A DNA stretch of 21,050 nucleotides, from NCBI GenBank assembly GCA_041648155.1, contig JBAZPL010000019.1:1-21050 (forward strand), written 5' to 3'. The notes under the pieces are model-generated. The model saw only the letters and a program-made list of their open reading frames with translations, was not told the DNA's origin and did not search any database. The DNA is from SSS58A sp041648155 (GTDB lineage: Bacteria > Krumholzibacteriota > Krumholzibacteriia > Krumholzibacteriales > Krumholzibacteriaceae). This document shows positions 1-6,925 of the stretch, in pieces; the first letter of the stretch is position 1, and each line of letters begins with the position of its first letter. Both the position numbers and the translations under genes were made by a program.

Positions 1-929
1 AGCGATTCGACGCCGTCGGCATCGGATACACCGCGCTCGATTATCTCGGCATCGTGCCGCACCTGCCCGCCGAGAACACGAAGCTCGAGGTGCGCGATTT
101 CACGATCCAGGGGGGAGGCCCCACGGCGACCGCGATGGTCACGATGAGGCGTCTCGGACTCAGCGCCGCGTACGCGGGCAAGGTCGGCGACGACGCCTTC
201 GGCGCGCGTATGCTCGAGGAACTGCGTCGCGAGGACGTCGACGTGTCATCGGTCGTCGTCGAGTTGGGCGCGACGTCGCAGTACGCGTTCATCATGGTCG
301 ACGCGCGCACCGCGGCGCGGACGATTCTCTGGACGCGGGGGAGCGTCTCGCGCCTGAAGGCGTATGAAGTGAACCTCGATCTCGTCCGCGCGGCGCGGGG
401 ACTCTTCATCGACGATCTCGAACCCGAGGCGGCTCTCGTCGCGGCGAAGGCGGCTCGAGAGGCGAAGATCCCCGTGCTCATCGACGCGGGTTCCCTCCGC
501 GGGGGAGTCCGCGAGCTTCTGCCGCTGTGCGATTACATTATCGCGAGCGAGCTTTTCGCGGAGCAGATCTCGGGGGGCACAAGTCTTCGCACGGCGCTCG
601 AAACGCTGAGTGCGTTCGGTCCGAAAGCCTCGGTTGTGACGCTCGGCGAGAAGGGGTGCGCGTTTCTTTCGGGTGCCGACGTCGTCGACGTTCCGGGATT
701 CCCTGTGAAGGCGGTCGATACGACGGGCGCGGGAGACGTCTTTCACGGCGCGTATCTCTTCGCCGTTCTCGAGGGCCTCGACACGATGCGGGCCTGCATC
801 TTCGCGAACGCCGTCGCCGCCCTCAAATGCCGCAGGCTCGGCGGCCGCGCCGGCATTCCGACCCTTTCCGAGGCGCTCGCGTTTCTCGCGCGCGAGCGGC
901 CCGGCATGAATTTTCCCTTGAAAAGCTAG
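1..929 (+). CDS. PfkB-family carbohydrate kinase, 5' end outside window
   Basis: The reading frame is open from base 3, the first complete codon, to a TAG at 927-929, giving 308 visible residues. Only a few N-terminal residues should be missing, because the visible start RFDAVGIGYTALDYLG already matches the opening beta strand of the ribokinase/PfkB fold. A glycine-rich substrate-side segment, QGGGPTATA, is followed by RRLGLSAAYAGKVGDDAFG, typical of the family's first signature. The second signature, DTTGAGD, is at visible residues 239-245, with its last Asp as the catalytic base. Members phosphorylate sugars or nucleosides with ATP in the cytoplasm. The sugar cannot be read from the sequence, and no pathway partner lies next to it. 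It is convergent with the phosphoesterase at 963-1457, with 33 bp between them. The GTG at 54 is an internal Val codon, not the start. Confidence 0.9.
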   Translation, partial: RFDAVGIGYTALDYLGIVPHLPAENTKLEVRDFTIQGGGPTATAMVTMRRLGLSAAYAGKVGDDAFGARMLEELRREDVDVSSVVVELGATSQYAFIMVDARTAARTILWTRGSVSRLKAYEVNLDLVRAARGLFIDDLEPEAALVAAKAAREAKIPVLIDAGSLRGGVRELLPLCDYIIASELFAEQISGGTSLRTALETLSAFGPKASVVTLGEKGCAFLSGADVVDVPGFPVKAVDTTGAGDVFHGAYLFAVLEGLDTMRACIFANAVAALKCRRLGGRAGIPTLSEALAFLARERPGMNFPLKS

Positions 930-962
930 TGCGGCGCCACCCGCGCAAGGGGCGTCGCTGCG

Positions 963-1457
963 CTACTTGAGCGCGTAGTGCTTCGCCTTTCCCGCCGCGA
1001 GATCGAAGACGATCCAGCCGGGGGGCTCGAGGAGCCCCATGATTTCTCCGGGATTGACCAGCCAGGTCGAGCCGACCCGCTCGATCTTCATCCGGTGCGT
1101 GTGCCCATAGAATACGGCCGTGTACTTCTCGGTGCACGCGAGGCCGCGCGCGAACTCGGGGCGATGCGTGAAGGCGACCTCGCCGTTCTCGGTCTCGACG
1201 AAACCGACCTCGCCGTGAAGCTTCACGTTCGGGAATTTCTTCGAGGCGACGTTGTTTATCGTGTATCGGTCCCCCTCGTTGTTGCCGAAAACGACGTGGA
1301 CGGGCCCTTTGAACTGAGCGAGCCGGTCGACGACGAATGGGGAGACGAGGTCCCCGCAGTGAAAGAGCGCCGAGACGCCGAGCGCGTTGATTTCAACGAG
1401 CGCAGCCTCGAGATTCTCGAGGTGGTCGTGTGTATCGCTGATGACGGCCACTTTCAT
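963..1457 (-). CDS. YfcE/MJ0936-type metallophosphoesterase
   Basis: A 164-residue protein, the usual size of the small single-domain calcineurin-like phosphodiesterases of the YfcE/MJ0936 type. The metal ligands are readable in order: D8 and H10 in SDTHDH, D36 in CGDLVSP, N59 in FGNNEGD, H98 in FTHRP, and H119 and H121 in GHTH. GNNE replaces the more usual GNHD/GNCD, which is common in this subfamily. Relatives hydrolyse phosphodiester bonds with two metal ions, mostly Mn, but their cell substrates are poorly known. It is a cytoplasmic protein with no signal peptide. The ATG at 1457 has a purine-rich GGGGGGAGAGAG upstream. The gene is divergent from the glycosyltransferase at 1642 and convergent with the PfkB kinase, so it appears to be monocistronic. 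Confidence 0.9.
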   Translation of the reverse strand: MKVAVISDTHDHLENLEAALVEINALGVSALFHCGDLVSPFVVDRLAQFKGPVHVVFGNNEGDRYTINNVASKKFPNVKLHGEVGFVETENGEVAFTHRPEFARGLACTEKYTAVFYGHTHRMKIERVGSTWLVNPGEIMGLLEPPGWIVFDLAAGKAKHYALK

Positions 1458-1542
1458 CGAAGGTTCTCTCTCCCCCCGGTGCGGGCGCGCGTCGATCGCC
1501 GCGCGGAATGATCTTTACCTGCCCCAAGCACAGTGTTTTCAC

Positions 1543-1571
1543 AGTATACCCGTTTCTCTTCCTGATGGCAC
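1543..1571 (-). promoter_or_regulatory. candidate sigma70-type promoter for the phosphoesterase
   Basis: On the minus strand, GTGCCA (1571-1566, four of six matches to TTGACA) and TATACT (1548-1543, five of six to TATAAT) are separated by 17 bp. It lies in a locally AT-richer 184-bp gap between divergent genes and would give a leader of about 80 nt. The -35 match is weak. Confidence 0.35.
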
Positions 1572-1641
1572 GCCTCTTGTATTCCTGCCATACGGAGAGG
1601 GCGCATGCCTTCTTATCATTCCACCCGTAAGAGGATCGGTA

Positions 1642-3519
1642 ATGCCACGGACGGAGAAAGCAAAACTCATTACTATGGAAGAACTTAAAGAAATGCGCAG
1701 AGGTTCGATCAGCGTCTGCATGATCGCCCGCGACGAGGAAGAACACATCGCCGAGGCCCTCACAAGTGTCAAGGATCTTGCCGATGAGATGATAGTTGTC
1801 GATACAGGCTCGAAGGACGCCACGCTCCTCGAGGCGAGGAGGCTCGGGGCGAAGGTCTACGAGATTCCCTGGAACAACGATTTCAGCGAGGCGCGGAATT
1901 TCGCCCTGTCGAAGGCGATGCGGGAGTGGATTCTCGTGCTCGACGCGGACGAGCGTGTTTCCCTCGACGACCACGAGAAGATCCGCGCTCTTGTGCGCGA
2001 GGAGGAATCGGCGGCTTTCATGTTCGAACAGCGCACGTACACGAACGTCTCGTGCGGCCCGGGGCTCCGGATGCAGTTCGATCAGGACGAGGCATCGAAG
2101 GGGTGCGCCGCGCTTTTCAGCGATCGCCAGATCAGGCTCTTTCGCGGCGGCGCGGACGTCCGTTATGCATGCGAGATTCACGAGAACGTCGAGGAATCGC
2201 TCATGCTGGCCGATATCCCCGTGCGCGAGAGCGGCCTCGTGATCCATCATTACGGAAGAATGGCGCAGTCGGACCGCGCGTACCGGAAAGCGGCGGCCTG
2301 GTGCGCGCTCGCGCGGGAGGGCGTCGGGGCGTGCCCCGGCGCATCCATGTACCTTTACGAGATGGCGGTCCAGCTTCTCGAGCTCGGCAGGGTCGACGGC
2401 GCGCTCGCTCACGCCGAAACGGCGCTCGATCTCGACCCGCAGCACTGGGAATTCTGGAATATCGCAGGGCTCGCGCATCTGAGAAGCGGCGGCAAGGAAA
2501 AGGCGATCTCGTGCTTTCGCGACGGGCTGCGCGCGGCGGGAGAGGCGCACGCCGAGCTCAGCAACAACATGGGCGTCGCGCTGATGGAGAACGGCGAGAG
2601 CGCCGAGGCGCTCCTCCATTTCGAGCGCGCCCTCGAGCTCGACGGGAACAATGCCGACGTGCTCCGGAACGCGGCTTCCGCGTGCGCCCTCGTCGGCGAG
2701 CTCGACCGGGGGCTCGAATATGTCGCGCGCTCGCTCTCGAAAGATCCGTTCGCGGCGCACTCGCACGCGATCCACGCCGATATCCGCTACCGGCTGAACG
2801 ACTGCGCGGCCGCGGCGCGCAGTCTCGAGGCGATGCGGTTTCTTCCCGATACGCCGTTCAAGGTATACCTCAAGGTTATCCAGCTCTACACCCGCATGCA
2901 CATGATCGATGAAGCGGACGCGATCGTTCGGAGGGCGCTGGCGGAATTCCCCGAGCGGGAAGACCTCCTCTACCTTGCAGGCAAGATTGCGGAGCTTCAT
3001 GGAGACGACGACCGGGCGATCGGTCTCTACCGGCGCGCTCTCGCCGCCGGCCCGGGACATGCCGACGCGCTCTCGAGCCTCGGCTGCATCCATGAGCGGC
3101 GATCGAACCTCGACGATGCGCTTGCCGCGTTTCGAGAAGCGCTTCGCCTCAAGCCGCACGAGGCGCAGATCGAGGTGAACGTCGGCATCGTTCTCGACAA
3201 GCTCGGCCGGATCGAAGAGGCCGGGCGCCACTTCGAGAACGTGTTGGGGAAAGAAGATGAGTCCGGATTCGCCTGTAACGCTCTCGGATGCCATCTCGCC
3301 AAAGTGAACAAGTTCGAGGAGGCGCTCGTCTATTTCGCGAAGGCGGTCGAGCTGGAATCGAACAACGCAATGTATTATCAGAACCTCGGTCTTGCCTGCG
3401 AGAAGATGAAGCTGAACGACAGGGCGGCCGCGGTTTACGAGCGTATGGCGACAATCGATCCGGGGACGACCCTGTTCGTGCGCGAGAGGCTCATGCGGCT
3501 CAAGAACCCCATCGGGTAG
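1642..3519 (+). CDS. family 2 glycosyltransferase with C-terminal TPR array
   Basis: A 625-residue protein. Residues 22-205 are a GT-A glycosyltransferase of family 2: SVCMIARDEEEHIAEAL at the first strand, VVDTGSKD (nucleotide binding) at 52-59, LDADERVS with the DAD metal-binding motif at 100-107, and WNNDFSEARNFAL at 77-89. This set resembles the WaaE/KdtX-like and TPR-linked GT2 proteins. Residues 235-610 are a run of TPR-like helical repeats with typical cores such as AEALLHFERALELDGNNADV and DDALAAFREALRLKPHEAQ. No membrane segment is seen, so it is cytoplasmic or peripheral. The sugar donor and acceptor are unknown; glycan or lipopolysaccharide assembly, or protein glycosylation, are the likely settings. 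The ATG at 1642 is chosen because GAGG lies 7 nt upstream. ATGs at 1675 and 1693 are in frame, lack a better site, and would still keep the whole GT domain. Confidence 0.88.
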   Translation: MPRTEKAKLITMEELKEMRRGSISVCMIARDEEEHIAEALTSVKDLADEMIVVDTGSKDATLLEARRLGAKVYEIPWNNDFSEARNFALSKAMREWILVLDADERVSLDDHEKIRALVREEESAAFMFEQRTYTNVSCGPGLRMQFDQDEASKGCAALFSDRQIRLFRGGADVRYACEIHENVEESLMLADIPVRESGLVIHHYGRMAQSDRAYRKAAAWCALAREGVGACPGASMYLYEMAVQLLELGRVDGALAHAETALDLDPQHWEFWNIAGLAHLRSGGKEKAISCFRDGLRAAGEAHAELSNNMGVALMENGESAEALLHFERALELDGNNADVLRNAASACALVGELDRGLEYVARSLSKDPFAAHSHAIHADIRYRLNDCAAAARSLEAMRFLPDTPFKVYLKVIQLYTRMHMIDEADAIVRRALAEFPEREDLLYLAGKIAELHGDDDRAIGLYRRALAAGPGHADALSSLGCIHERRSNLDDALAAFREALRLKPHEAQIEVNVGIVLDKLGRIEEAGRHFENVLGKEDESGFACNALGCHLAKVNKFEEALVYFAKAVELESNNAMYYQNLGLACEKMKLNDRAAAVYERMATIDPGTTLFVRERLMRLKNPIG

Positions 3520-3674
3520 GTAGCGCCGGGGAGCGCGGCTCGCACGTGCCCCGATTCTGCCGGGCGTCCACAATTCCTCCCCCATCAATATCCCGCCTTG
3601 AACGAAACATGCATTCCATGAGAAAATGGACACATGATGATTTCGCTCGCTTACATCGGCCGGGAGCAGCGCGC

Positions 3675-4481
3675 ATGAAACGTCTCAAAACAGGGCTCGC
3701 CCTGAGCGGCGGAGTGGCGAAGAGCGTGGCGCACATCGGGGTTCTTCGCGCGCTCGTCGAACAGAAGATCGATATCGACTATCTCGCCGGCACGAGCGGC
3801 GGCGCGCTCGTCGCCTCATTCTTCGCCGCGGGAAAATCGGTCGCCGAGCTCGAGGCGCTGGGTTCCGGAATGCACTGGCAGAACCTCGCCGGGATCACGG
3901 TGCCCCGCCTCGGGTTCCTTTCGAGCGAGAAGGTCAGGAAATTCATCGCGGACGAAATCGGGGACGTCGAGTTTCGCGATCTCAAGATACCCGTTGCTAT
4001 CGTTGCTTCCGATCTCACCGCGGGAGCGCGCAGGGTGTTCACCACGGGCAAGGTTGCGCTCGCATGTCAGGCGAGCAGTGCCGTCCCCGAGTTCTACACG
4101 CCGGTCGAAATAGACGGGCATCTCTTTATCGACGGCGGGCTCTCGGAATACGTCCCCGTCGAAGCCCTCGCTTCGCTCGGGGATATGTACCGGATCGGCG
4201 TCAATCTCGGCTTCGAGAGAGGAACGAAGAAAAAGCCGCGCAATCTCATCGAGGTGACATTCGAGGTCACCAACTACATCTCGCAGCAGAACGCCTCGAT
4301 CTCGGAGCGGCACGCGGATTTCATGATCAGACCGGATCTCGGCGCGTTCGGCCCGTTCGACCTCGATCGGGCCTCCGATATGATGAGGGCCGGGTATCTG
4401 TCGACGATGCGCGTCATTCCTGAGCTCAAGGCGGCCCTCCTCGCCCTCGACGCGGATTCCGCAACGGAGGATACGATATGA
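3675..4481 (+). CDS. patatin-like phospholipase (RssA/YchK-like)
   Basis: A 268-residue single patatin domain. The nucleophile elbow GTSGG puts the catalytic Ser at 41, and DGG at 153-155 supplies the Asp of the Ser-Asp dyad. The oxyanion loop reads SGGVAKSVAHIGVL, where the family more often has GGGxKG or GGAxRG, so the usual Gly after the basic residue is Ser here. Relatives hydrolyse acyl esters of phospholipids or lysolipids. There is no signal peptide or membrane segment. The ATG at 3675 has GGGAG 8 nt upstream. An in-frame ATG at 3609 would add 22 residues that do not look like the family. The 155-bp gap before it contains no gene; TTGAAC at 3598-3603 is the only -35-like hexamer I see, with a poor -10. 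The gene ends in a 4-bp ATGA overlap with the next one, so the two are probably translationally coupled. Confidence 0.88.
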   Translation: MKRLKTGLALSGGVAKSVAHIGVLRALVEQKIDIDYLAGTSGGALVASFFAAGKSVAELEALGSGMHWQNLAGITVPRLGFLSSEKVRKFIADEIGDVEFRDLKIPVAIVASDLTAGARRVFTTGKVALACQASSAVPEFYTPVEIDGHLFIDGGLSEYVPVEALASLGDMYRIGVNLGFERGTKKKPRNLIEVTFEVTNYISQQNASISERHADFMIRPDLGAFGPFDLDRASDMMRAGYLSTMRVIPELKAALLALDADSATEDTI

Positions 4482-5323
4482 AGCTCGGGCGGTTCGATTT
4501 GAAGGCGATCGAGACAGGAACGTTCAGGCTCGATGGAGGGGCCATGTTCGGCGTCGTGCCGAAGGTCCTCTGGAGCAAGACGAACCCCGCCGACGAAGGC
4601 AACCGGATCTCGATGGCGATGCGCGCCCTCTACGTCGAGGGGGGCGGCCGGCGGCTCGTCGTCGACAGCGGCTCGGGCACGTGCTTCGGCGAGAAGATGA
4701 CGCGCATCTACCAGATCGAGACGCAAGGGCTCCGCGCGGCGCTCGAGCGCGCGAACGTCGATCCGGATTCGATCACCGACGCGGTCGCGACCCATCTCCA
4801 TTTCGACCACGCGGGAGGATTCTGCTACCGCGCGGCCGGGGGGGAGATCGGGGTATCGCTCCCCCGGGCGAATCATTATATCCAGCGCCGGCAGTGGGAA
4901 ACGGCGCTCAATCCGACCGAGAAGGACCGCGCGAGCTTCTTCCCCGAGTTCCTTCTCCCGATCGAAAAGGCGGGACTCCTGCGGCTCGCCGACGGCGTCG
5001 TCGAGATATTCCCGGGCGTCACGCTCATCCCCACCGACGGGCATACCTTCGGGCACCAGGTCGTTCTCGTCTCGACCGCCGAAGGAAGCCTGCTGTACTG
5101 CGGCGATCTCATTCCGCTCGCCTCGCACGTCAATCTGCCCTACATCATGGCGTACGATCATTTTCCTCTCAAGACGCTCGAAGAGAAGAGGCAGATGCTC
5201 GGCAGGGCCGCCGACGAGGGATGGATACTGTTCTTCGAGCACGACCCCGAAATCTCCGCGGCGCGCGTCGAGCGGACCGGTTCGGACGGGTTCAGGATTA
5301 CGGATATCGTGGAGATCGGGTAG
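4478..5323 (+). CDS. metallo-beta-lactamase-fold hydrolase
   Basis: A 281-residue protein with the complete MBL metal set: H106, H108, D110 and H111 in THLHFDHAGG, H189 in DGHTFGH, D210 in YCGDLIP and H255 in FEHDPE. The start FRLDGGAMFGVVPKVLW is characteristic of the subgroup that includes AHL-lactonase-like and YtnP-like enzymes. The sequence does not settle whether the substrate is a lactone, a thioester or another ester. No signal peptide is seen, so it acts in the cytoplasm. GGAGG 7 nt upstream of the ATG and the ATGA overlap with the patatin gene indicate one transcript. The next gene, a sigma factor, starts 6 bp after the stop. A lipase followed by an MBL hydrolase suggests consecutive steps on an acyl compound; this is inference. 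Confidence 0.88.
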   Translation: MKLGRFDLKAIETGTFRLDGGAMFGVVPKVLWSKTNPADEGNRISMAMRALYVEGGGRRLVVDSGSGTCFGEKMTRIYQIETQGLRAALERANVDPDSITDAVATHLHFDHAGGFCYRAAGGEIGVSLPRANHYIQRRQWETALNPTEKDRASFFPEFLLPIEKAGLLRLADGVVEIFPGVTLIPTDGHTFGHQVVLVSTAEGSLLYCGDLIPLASHVNLPYIMAYDHFPLKTLEEKRQMLGRAADEGWILFFEHDPEISAARVERTGSDGFRITDIVEIG

Positions 5324-5329
5324 CGATTC

Positions 5330-5884
5330 ATGGACGATGATGCTGATCTGATGCGGCGCATCGCCGGGGGTGAATCGAACGCCTTCCGCACCCTCGTCGA
5401 GCGCTACGAAAAAACCGGCTACAATTTCTTTCTGCGCCTCACCGGCAATCCCGAGGACGCCGAGGATCTCACCCAGGAGCTCTTCGTCGCGATATTCCGC
5501 TCGGCCGGCCGATACCGCGCCGAAGCGCCGTTCAAGGCGTTCTTTTACCGGATCGCTTCGAACCTGTCGGCGAGCCACCTGAGAAAGAGGAAGCTTCGGG
5601 CGGCGCCGTCGATCGACGAAATGGTCGAACGGGGTTTCGACGCGGCATCTACACGGCATGAGGACGATCCGGCTCTCTCCCTCGGCGGTCGGGAGATGCG
5701 GCGGCGCTACGAAGAGGCCCTTTCCGATCTCCCGCGCGATTGGCGAATCGCTCTCGAGCTCAGGGTCACGGGGGAGCTCACGTACGAAGAGATCGCCGCA
5801 GCGATGGGCAAGAGCGTTTCGGCCGTCGAGTCGATTCTCGTCAGGGCGCGGGAGAGGATTGCCGAGAAACTGGACGATCGATGA
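5330..5884 (+). CDS. ECF-family RNA polymerase sigma factor
   Basis: A 184-residue protein with the two ECF domains. Region 2 is at residues 5-90, with DAEDLTQELFVAIFR as the core-binding and -10 recognition helices. Region 4 is at 125-180, with LSDLPRDWRIALELRV followed by the helix-turn-helix LTYEEIAAAMGKSVSAVES. The linker between them (92-122) is not conserved. It directs core polymerase to a small regulon and should be held inactive by the anti-sigma factor encoded next. The start at 5330 has only a weak Shine-Dalgarno site (GGG 9 nt upstream) and lies 6 bp after the hydrolase stop, so translation may depend on coupling to that gene. A 71-bp T-rich gap separates it from the anti-sigma gene. 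Downstream partners suggest that the signal is periplasmic metal or envelope stress. Confidence 0.95.
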   Translation: MDDDADLMRRIAGGESNAFRTLVERYEKTGYNFFLRLTGNPEDAEDLTQELFVAIFRSAGRYRAEAPFKAFFYRIASNLSASHLRKRKLRAAPSIDEMVERGFDAASTRHEDDPALSLGGREMRRRYEEALSDLPRDWRIALELRVTGELTYEEIAAAMGKSVSAVESILVRARERIAEKLDDR

Positions 5885-5955
5885 AGATTTTTTCATTTTA
5901 TTCGCAGGATGCCGCGATCTCGCGCGATGTAACATAGTAAGAGGAGGAGCCTGGT

Positions 5956-6408
5956 ATGGATTGCCGGAATGTACGCAGAATGGTTTCCCGAGAGCTCGAC
6001 GGGGCGCTCGATGGGGCCGGGAGGGCGGATCTCGAATCGCATCTCGCGTCATGCGCGGGATGCCGCCGATTCAGGGATCTCTCGCTCGCCGGCCTCTCGA
6101 TACACCGCTCCGTGAGAGAGGCCGATCCGCCCCTTTCGCTGCTTCCGTCGATACTGGCGGCCGTCGAGGTCGGGCCGCGGTGGGGATGGATACACGGATG
6201 GCTCAGGGTTGCGGTGCCGGCAGCCGCGGCAGCGGCCGCCGTCTTCGGTGTCTGGATCGGGGGCCTCATGCACGAGAGCTATGCGCCGGCAAGCGCGGGG
6301 AACCAGACGGACGTTCTCGAGCTCACGTATCTCGGCGAATATCCGCCCGGCTCGCTGGGCGATATCCTCATGACCTCGAATGGAGGAGGCGGAGATGAGC
6401 AGAGATAG
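5956..6408 (+). CDS. zinc-finger (zf-HC2) transmembrane anti-sigma factor
   Basis: A 150-residue protein. The N-terminal ASD/zf-HC2 motif is HLASCAGC, giving H29, C33 and C36, with C3 as the probable fourth zinc ligand. A single membrane helix lies at about 84-105 (Ala-rich, then VFGVWIGGLM), followed by a short 45-residue periplasmic tail. Such proteins bind the partner sigma factor in the cytoplasm and release it after a periplasmic or redox signal. The start at 5956 has a strong GAGGAGG 8 nt upstream. The 71-bp gap after the sigma gene contains TTTTTT and a small inverted repeat (CGCGA-TC-TCGCG), but no convincing promoter or terminator. The 3' end overlaps the next gene by 14 bp, which ties it to the sensor-like protein. 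The short periplasmic tail suggests that a separate protein does the sensing. Confidence 0.88.
   Translation: MDCRNVRRMVSRELDGALDGAGRADLESHLASCAGCRRFRDLSLAGLSIHRSVREADPPLSLLPSILAAVEVGPRWGWIHGWLRVAVPAAAAAAAVFGVWIGGLMHESYAPASAGNQTDVLELTYLGEYPPGSLGDILMTSNGGGGDEQR
6382..6389 (+). promoter_or_regulatory. ribosome binding site that sets the sensor start at 6395
   Basis: GGAGGAGG lies 5 nt before the ATG at 6395. The alternative ATG at 6380 has this site inside its own second and third codons and nothing good upstream, so 6395 is preferred. Confidence 0.7.
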
Positions 6409-6925
6409 TTTGAAGATCGCGCTCGTGTTGTCTCTCGCCTTCAACATGGCCGTGGTCGGCGCATTCGCGTTCGGTCTGGCCCGCGGAAGCGGGCCCGGAA
6501 GGTTCGGTCCCCCGCCGGGAGGCGGGCCGGGGGATCTTTTCGGCGGGCGCTGCGATCGCCTCGCGAGACAGATCGGTATGCCCCGCGAGCGAGCCCTGCA
6601 TTTCTCTCGTATCATGGCGGATTCAGCGGAGGGTATGAGGGATCTGCGGGGAAGTCTGAAGAAAGCGCGCGGGGAGCTCGTCGTGCTCATCGGAGTGAGC
6701 GAACCGGACGAGAAGGCGATCATGGCGAAGGTCGATGAGATATCGGCCATCCAGGGCCGGCTGGAGAGGAGGCTCATTCACCGGGTCCTCGGCGTGAGCT
6801 CGACCCTCAGACCGGAGGAGCGGGATAGGTTTATGCGAATGATTCGAATCAATTGTGGTGGATGCGATAGCGGTGTTCCGGAATGCCCCGAAGGGGCGGG
6901 AAAAGAAAGTGAGGTCGGACGATGA
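6395..6925 (+). CDS. membrane-anchored periplasmic metal-sensor-like protein (CnrX/CpxP superfamily)
   Basis: A 176-residue protein. An uncleaved N-terminal helix (residues 7-29) is followed by a Gly/Pro-rich linker, GPPPGGGPG, and a helical domain at 52-150. The segments ARQIGMPRERALHF, EISAIQGRLERRLIHRVL and LRPEERDRFMRMI fit the four-helix-hairpin Metal_resist/CpxP/Spy superfamily. That superfamily includes CnrX, which senses Co/Ni and controls the CnrY-CnrH anti-sigma/sigma pair. The C-terminus carries CGGC (C154, C157) and C164, with C53 at the start of the domain; these could bind metal or form disulfides. It overlaps the anti-sigma gene by 14 bp and the next gene by 4 bp (ATGA). Position directly after a sigma/anti-sigma pair makes a CnrX-like sensing role plausible. 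The identity of the metal, and whether it senses metal at all, is inference. Confidence 0.75.
   Translation: MSRDSLKIALVLSLAFNMAVVGAFAFGLARGSGPGRFGPPPGGGPGDLFGGRCDRLARQIGMPRERALHFSRIMADSAEGMRDLRGSLKKARGELVVLIGVSEPDEKAIMAKVDEISAIQGRLERRLIHRVLGVSSTLRPEERDRFMRMIRINCGGCDSGVPECPEGAGKESEVGR

Noticed and set aside
930..962. Possible terminator between the PfkB kinase and the phosphoesterase
   Set aside because: Only a bulged stem of about six pairs (CGCCaCCC with GGGGCG) can be drawn and there is no T-tract on either strand.
1508..1630. 40-codon small frame before the glycosyltransferase, ending at its ribosome site
   Set aside because: A leader peptide was considered because the stop overlaps the ribosome site region, but there is no ribosome site before its ATG and no attenuator-like structure.
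1393..3633. 746-codon open frame on the minus strand opposite the glycosyltransferase-TPR gene
   Set aside because: It is a mirror frame caused by high GC at third positions. The translation has no domain pattern, is rich in Arg and runs across a real gene and its flanks.
4274..6052. 592-codon minus-strand frame opposite patatin, MBL and sigma genes
   Set aside because: It crosses three clear genes and their junctions, with composition typical of an antisense shadow.
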